From Apus apus (taxonomy: Eukaryota; Chordata; Aves; Apodiformes; Apodidae), in assembly GCF_020740795.1 (NCBI RefSeq), contig NC_067282.1:176580274-176644273 (forward strand): a DNA stretch of 64,000 nt. The letters are read 5' to 3'. Under the pieces are notes generated by a model that saw only the letters and a list, made by a program, of their open reading frames with translations, did no database searches and was not told the origin of the DNA. A program made the translations under genes and the position numbers. Within the stretch, counting starts at the first letter, position 1. Every line of letters starts with the position of its first letter. Below are positions 57,211 to 64,000 of this stretch, in pieces.

Positions 57211-58065
57211 ATGTTGAATGCTTCTTGGTGTTTTCGTACATTTGCTATGTTCGCAAGATGTATTGATATTTTACCACCATCCCTTGCTTTCTGGATAAGT
57301 AAGCTGGAAAATTGTCTTTTGTTGTATAAATATATTTCTCTTCAGTTTTGTAGGATACACAGGAAGCTTCTGTGTTGTGCAAGTCTGACTCAGTACTTTC
57401 ATCACCACTGTGTTATGAGAATGAATTCTTGTAAATACTGACAAAGATACATAAAAGTATCTTGGATATTATGTGTCCCAAAGTACTTTATCTTCTGTGA
57501 TTCTGGTCCAACAAATGGAAAAATAATTTAAAAGGAATCTGACATAACTAGACCTGAATGTGTGTTCAAACTGAATTATGAATTGTTTGTAATTCTTGTG
57601 GGGTTGGGAGACAGTTCGACAAATCTTGAAAAGGCAGAAGAAAGTCAGAAATATCAATTTCTAGCTATCATAAATACCTTTTTAAAATTAACTCCTTATA
57701 TACTTTTATAAAATGCCTTGCAGCTTAATATAATTAAAAAAAACCCAAAAAACTCAGTGTCCTTGTGACACTGAACACCTACTTCAGCAGTTTCAAAGGC
57801 TGCTGTGGATTGCAGAAGGTCAGCAGCACAGTAGCAGTCCAGGTTTGTGGCTTCACACAATAATGTTTGATCTTTCATGCATTCCCTGATGTTCAAGCAG
57901 TTAACCACATACACACACATATACTTGCTTTAAATACAAAATAGTGCTAGGAATTACAATTTCCTTTGGTAGTCAGACTGTTTTTTTTCTGGCATGCAAT
58001 TTATTACCAGAGTGTGCTTAGAACCATTTCAGGTTTAATTTCAATTATTTCCCCTTTGTGGTAAA

Positions 58066-58071
58066 AATAAA
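58066..58071 (+). terminator. Candidate vasotocin receptor polyadenylation signal AATAAA
   Basis: The first canonical AATAAA I find after the receptor stop codon, about 860 bases downstream. Variant hexamers (e.g. CATAAA) occur earlier, so a shorter 3'UTR is possible. Confidence 0.25.
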
Positions 58072-60983
58072 TCTGCAGATCTCTATCTCAAAATGTCATT
58101 TGCTTGTTAGCTTGTGGGTGTTTTGTGCAGGTAGCCATTTATTCCCTTTTCAGTGTCTGCAATATAATCAGAGGAGTATGGAAGGAATATCAGCAAGGCT
58201 CTTTCAGGTGAGAATAAAGTTGCATTCACAGAGATTCTTGGTGGTATTTGCATATCATCTGCCTACATTATACTACATTTCATCAATGCTGTTCACATTT
58301 CATTTTCATGAGTGTTAGCAATCTCAGATTTCAATGGAAAAGCTCTAAAAGTGGGTTTTTTGAATAGTCTAAAATGTACTCGAAATACTGATTTAAACTA
58401 ACTACTGGTTGAATTATGATAAGTGCTGCTGTAATGAATAATTGTGCTTCAGGTTAATATGACTGAATATAATTGGTATAGTTCATAGGGGTATCAACTA
58501 ATATTGACATTCTTTATGATGGGAAAAGCTGGTGTCTCAGTTCATCTGGAAAGAATGGTTCTCCAGCAAGCAGGAAGAGGAGGAAGGTGGATGAATATAG
58601 TACCAGAGTCACACAACAATGGGAAGAGTCCGTATGAAGTCTCTTATTATAATTGTAATGGATACTTTTTTCTTGCTGGTTTGGTTTTTTTCCCCCTCTC
58701 TGTTTAATTAGTAGTTGTTAATTTTACCCCACACCATGTCCCCAGTTAGAGCAATTCTATATCTCAAATGACAGTGTCCCTATCTGGAGTACAAACATCC
58801 AAGATACAGTCCATAGTATTGACAGGATATTTGCTGCCTTCAGCCACTGACTTTTTAAGACTTTCAGTCAAATTAGCTTTCAATTAGTTTTTCCCTTATG
58901 ACTTCATCCAATGGTTAATGGTGGTTTTGTTTGGGTTTTTTTCCTACTTCCTTTGATTGCAGTTAGTTATGTGATAAAATATGCAGAATTGAAGGGAACT
59001 GTAAATAGAAATGCTTCAACCTTTGTCATTGTAATACTGGGTTTGCAGCAAAACACACTCAAAGCCTCAAAAGGAATAGGTTTGTAAGGAAAACAGGCAT
59101 TCAAATAGTGTAAATAGTCATAGATCCTGAACTAAAGTTGTGGTACTGCTCAGAGATCACAGTGGAGCTGTGCCATTTCACACCACCTCATCTGGCCTCT
59201 GATATTTAAAAAGTGTAACTTCTACTACTTACATTTCTGCATTTCTCATATATTTGTTACTGGATCTAAAAATATTTTGGTAGAGCACGATGTCTCAAAT
59301 CGCAGTATCTGAATGTGTTCTATAAAAGTCTGAGAGCAATATTGACTGTCTGTATTTCAGATATTTTGGTCATGTAATGAATGAAATACCAGAACTTCTT
59401 AAGTTCAGTAATGAATGCTCACTGTCTGTAATGTTCAAAACAATGATATTTTTGTCTCTCAAATTCTTTCTAATGTTTTAGTTTTATTTCCCCTGAGATC
59501 AGTCCTGCTGTTAAGAAGATAATTAAAGCTTGCTGCACTGCAGTGTCAATCTACAGGTTATGGAGACTAGTTTCAGTCTGTCTGGAAGTATTTGAATGCA
59601 GGTATTATTGCTTTATTTGCCAGCAAAGCGGATTGGGCTGCAATATCCAGATGTAAGTCGTTACCCTGCATGGTCTGCCCTGCCTGCCCCATGGATAGCA
59701 CTGACTCCTGACAAACAAACTCAATTAATTTTGAGAATTCTCTTTATTTTTAATAAGATGTCCTATACAGGACTTTTCTTATTTCTTAAAGAAAACTACA
59801 TTTAAAAATTAATGACATTTTTCTCTTTGTAAATTTGGCCATCAGTTTTCTTGGGAATTGTTATCTGAATATTGTGTCCCTGTTTTCCTCTCTATTTTGA
59901 TTCTTAAGGTGGACTTTATCTTTTCACATTCACTGTTACTTAGATTTCCCGTAGGCATTACAATGTCTCATTAAGAGTGTGAGGCTTCTCTGTTGTCAGA
60001 CCAGCATGTTTAATCCATATGAGAGAATCGGCATCTCGAATGTATAAGTCACTGGAGGCAATGTGGAAGCATGTGCAAATGAAAAAATCCAATTATCAGA
60101 TTAAAGCCTTCCTCATAAATTCTTAGATTCTGTTCTCTCACACCAATAATTTCTGAGCAAAATAAAATACATAGCATACAAGTTCACACTCTTGAAGTGA
60201 ATGGCTATGTTGTTGATACTGGTGCTGCAGTACAGTGTCTGGTTATCTGGGTCGGGTTTTTTTCACTTTCCAGGGTTTTGTTACCACTTGGAGAAAGGCA
60301 CAGTTTAGTAAAAGGCATTAGATAATTTCTTAAAAATCACTTATTTACATTTTGCAGTACAGATAAGAAGAACCAAAGACAGTGTAATCTATTCATCCTG
60401 TATAGATTTATTACAGAAAAAAAGCCAACAACCAACCTAGTAGAATGAAAGGAAAATCCTAGCATTTGTTACAGTATATTTTTATAATTCTGTTTTTGTA
60501 CAGGAACATGGCTGTGTTTTCATAGCCAGTCCCAGTTTAGATCCTTGTAAATGATGAGTACTGAAGCCAGAGGTGTCAGGTGTTAATACTTCTCTTTAAT
60601 CTTAAAATGAAATGATGCTGACAAATTGTAAAGATGGTGCCAAACTAAATGTCCTGCCAGTTTCACTCTGATTACTTCATTCTGACAATGGTAACAGGTT
60701 ATCAGGTCAAATGAACTGCTCTGTGTTGCCTGGGGAAGACTGGCAGTGTAATGTGGAGACCCAAGCTGGGACTGGCAGTTTTATTATGTGAAGCAGACAT
60801 GGTATGCAGACATGGCTGTATTGTCTAGATCCCAAACACATGGCTGAGATAAAAGTATCCCAAGAGCTTGTGAATGTTAGTTATTCTTGGCTGAAGACTA
60901 TCATGAACATACAAAGCCAAAGCAAGATAATCCAGCTACCCAGTTTTTCCAGTCTAAACTGGTTTGGGTTGGATTCCTAAAAT

Positions 60984-61003
60984 AAACAAACAAACAAACA
61001 AAC
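60984..61003. repeat. (AAAC)n microsatellite
   Basis: About five AAAC units followed by degenerate CAAAC text. Confidence 0.85.
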
Positions 61004-63705
61004 CCCAAACAAACCAAAACAAGCAAACCACTTTTGTTGTCTTCACAAGGCAGAGATTCAGCCCTAAATGCTCTGGGTATGGATAGGAAGCATTCATGAT
61101 TGTGAACCAGAGTATTCACACATGCAGCAAACAGGATTGCAAAGGAAACAATTCAAATGGGAACCATATTACAGTAAGATAGTCACAAATAGACAAGTTA
61201 TTACTCTGTTAGCTGATTCCTATAGATTTGAATTGAAAGGAAATCACACTGTTAGAAAATCAGAAATAAAACCTGATGTAATGTATGCTACCACAAAACA
61301 AACAAGCTCAAATTGCCATCCCAAAACCTACTCCTTCAGTCCTATGTGTGCCAACCCCAGGCCTCTCTATGCTCTGATGGTCTCAGGTAGAGCCTCATGA
61401 TCTGCAATACAGTTCTCAAACTCTACCTGCCCAAATCTCTTCCAGAGGTACCCCAGGTTGTCTTCATTTTGCCTTTCTGAAACAGGAGGATAGAAGGTGT
61501 TTTGTTTTTTTCTTGCGCTTATATGATGCTCCTGCTATTGCCACTGGAGGACTTTCTGGGAGTTGTCTCATTAAGAAGACAAATTCTGGGCATCTTTACA
61601 AGCCCTCTGTAAAATTTCCATTACTCTGACTTTTGCTTTTTCAGTAACTAAAGAAAGAATAGGCTTTGAGTGAACCTAAGTAAGCCATACCCACTCCCTT
61701 TTGTTTCCTTTTCCTGTTGGCACAGCAGACCAAAACATATGCTTTCCGCCAATAGGTCATAGCAACTAATTTAACTAACCTGTTCTATCATCCAGCTCCA
61801 TAATGAACTTTGGAGTTAATGAAACTCTAACCGAAGGCTTCTTGAATTTTGATTCAAATGTTGCCCTAAAGATACAGTGCAAACATATTCAAGAGCAATT
61901 GTATTCGTAAAATGTATTTTAATATAATGACTAACACTCTGAAAGACCTTCAGAATTGTGGGTTTATGTTTCTTGCATTCAGTTCAGTATACTTACCAAA
62001 AATTGCTTGAAATGTATACTACCCAAATTTTAGGAAAAAAATCTCCCGAATTCTGCATTAACAACACAAGAATCAGTAGGACCTTGTGAAGGAAACATTT
62101 CCATACCATCTGGGAAGGAAGTCTGAAAAAATGCTGAAAACATTTGACCTTGAAAATTTATGGAAATTATGGCTGGAGAGTTGGATACAGCAAGAGACAG
62201 ACATCACCTTACATTCCAGTAACCACTTTTCAAGAGAATTGATGTAGTAACAAGTATCAAACCAGATACAAGAAATACTTTCTATTATTTTCATCATTGT
62301 TGTCATTGTCATCATCATCATCAGCATTATTTAAATGAAATCAGCATAAGACCTACAGTCTTAAAGCAAAACATAAGTGTAGTGCAGTGCAATATATGTA
62401 GACAAGTTCTGAAGCTGAAATAATATAAAAGGCATTATTTTAATCACAAATGCAACTTTTATCACATGTTGCTATTTTATTTAGCTAAAAAGATATAGAT
62501 ATGTTCTTTGGTTCCAAGATTTTTGTTCTCTGTATTGAATTCCATTAAGTTACCCGAAGATGGAATTTGGCACAAAAGATTAGGGTTTTTTTCCCATTTG
62601 TGTGTCTAGTTGTGTATATATTAAGCCAAAATTGTTGCTTTCAGATGCTGGTCTAGTATTCCTTAGCTTATTCTTCAGTTCAGTTATTATCTACATCACC
62701 ACCTTTGAAGAGATGCTGGGAATAAATTATCTACTAGCTATCACACTGTAATGGAAATGTTTGCTCATGACTCTAAATACGTTAATAGATGTCTGGCCTC
62801 AAATGATTTAATGCTGGAGGGCTCCAGCTTTTGTCTTACTGATGGGAAAAACTGTACTTCATCATAGAGAATACAAGTCCTCTGGCAGGCACGGTCATGA
62901 TGTGAACACACTGCTTATTGATACATTTAATACAAATTCCAGTTGGCTGGCACTGTGATTCATATTTCTAATCCTCTGTTGAAAAGACTGATGCAAAACC
63001 TCCTGAAATAAATCCTTATTTTCTCCTCAGCACCTGGGTATCTTGGAGTTTAATGAATTTGCTATGAAAGAAGAAATTAAAAACTCCACTGTAGCATTTA
63101 GTCTTGAATTGTGTTTCTTTTCATACAGGGGGGGTAATACTGGAGTGTATCACATTTACATGTAGACTGTATTAAAGTAATTATATGATGGAAAGTCGAA
63201 CACTTAGAGCTCCAGAAGTGTCTGAATGTCAGTATACACATGGTTAATAACTGTGTTAATTACATGGAGGTGCCATAGTGCTGCTCTCGTGCTGCTCCTG
63301 CACATCCTGGATGGAGCACGCCCAGTGCATATACAGTCTTTGGGAAATTTCCCTGTCAAAGTTTCCCTGATGAGGATGTGGAAGATCAAATAGGAGCAAG
63401 ATGTCATATAAAAGTTCCCTCACAGTGTACTAAAACTGCACATGCCCTAAAAATGCATACTGGATGGCTAAAGCATATTGTGCTTATTTAGATTGCTAAC
63501 AGTGATGGCAACAGGTGATCAGACTTGGGCCACATGTATTATTAACAAGACTGTCTGCCAATGGACATGTGCACAAACAGGCAAAGTGATCAAGAAATAT
63601 CTCAGATGATGTCCATATTGGAGGCAGTAGCACAGACATACCCTTCCTTGGCTACTTCTTGAGCTCTGTTGGTGGTGAAATGGTGCACAGAATATCCAAC
63701 TGGGC

Positions 63706-64000
63706 ATAGAATCATAGAATCATAGAATCATAGAATAATAGGGGTTGGAAGGGACCTTGAAAGATCATCTAGTCCAACCCCCCCGCCAGAGCAGGGTCAC
63801 CTAGAGTACATCACACAGGAAGGCGTCCAGGCAGGTTTTGAATGTCTCCAGAGAAGGAGACTCCACAACCTCTCTGGGCAGCCTGTTCCAGTGCTCTGTC
63901 ACCCTCACAGTAAAAATTTTTTTTTCTGATATTCACCTTAAACCTCCTATGCTCCAATTTGTATCCATTACTCCTTGTCCTATCACTGGTCATCACTGAA
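63706..64000 (-). mobile_element. CR1 LINE 3' end, cut by window edge
   Basis: Antisense. It opens with four copies of the 9-base terminal unit (catagaatc..., 63706-63737), then ggttggaagggaccttgaaagatcatctagtccaaccc. The complement then encodes the ORF2 C-terminus ([20 protein letters not shown]). The terminal repeat is intact, suggesting a comparatively recent insertion. Confidence 0.93.

Larger units (their letters stand above)
57211..63705. other. Intergenic region downstream of vasotocin receptor
   Basis: 6.5 kb of AT-rich unique sequence containing the receptor 3'UTR at its left end. It has a short (AAAC)n at 60984-61003 and an ATC-rich stretch at about 62290-62325. A 110-codon open frame at 61068-61400 resembles nothing I know and lacks splice or start context. 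No gene or mobile element recognised. Confidence 0.55.

Noticed and set aside
61068-61400. 110-codon open frame downstream of the receptor
   Set aside because: No known family, promoter or splice sites evident. Could be tested by conservation, but I treat it as chance.
1-64000. CRISPR array, bacterial operon, phage or defence island
   Set aside because: The sequence is plainly vertebrate: spliced genes, CR1 LINEs and ERV LTRs. The regular repeats present are microsatellites, a GC minisatellite and LTR units.

Overview
This is a 64 kb piece of bird nuclear DNA. The CR1 LINE fragments are of the avian type: 3' ends carry the 'ggttggaagggacctt...ctagtccaacccc' signature followed by copies of the terminal ATTCTATG-type repeat. 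The LTRs also resemble families I know from bird genomes. Intron-exon architecture, a CpG island and a compact receptor gene fit an avian autosome. I cannot name the species or order.

The window holds two genes I can reconstruct exon by exon. (1) PNPLA8 (calcium-independent phospholipase A2-gamma) lies on the minus strand. Nine coding exons run from 40126 down to 4291, and there is a 5'UTR splice acceptor at 40218/40219. All splice phases agree and the exons join to an 805-residue protein. It has the DGGGTR oxyanion loop, the GVSTG serine (Ser506), the DGG aspartate (Asp650) and a C-terminal SKL peroxisomal signal. Its promoter region is a strong CpG island at about 40.84-42.08 kb. (2) A V2-type vasotocin receptor (avian VT1, AVPR2-like) lies on the plus strand. 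Its two coding exons (55067-55979 and 57011-57210) make a 370-residue class A GPCR, preceded by a TATA box at 54872.

Layout: 1-4290 is intergenic/3' flank with an ERV-type LTR at about 1.3-2.35 kb. 4291-41.3 kb is PNPLA8, whose introns hold CR1 fragments in both orientations; the largest is a 1.85 kb CR1 reverse-transcriptase fragment in intron 5. 42.1-54.8 kb is a repeat-rich intergenic stretch with a second, inverted copy of the first LTR family, a complete-looking solo LTR (48186-48950), several CR1s and a nested LTR-like insertion. It also has a weak candidate for two small in-phase exons. 54.8-57.2 kb is the receptor. 57.2-64 kb is intergenic and ends in an antisense CR1 cut by the window edge.

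The two genes do not form a pathway: one is a mitochondrial/peroxisomal lipid hydrolase, the other a peptide-hormone receptor. Their linkage is of evolutionary interest. PNPLA8 neighbours NRCAM in human 7q31 and AVPR2 neighbours L1CAM in Xq28, so the arrangement fits an old duplicated block. I found no CRISPR array, tRNA, rRNA or new multi-gene system.
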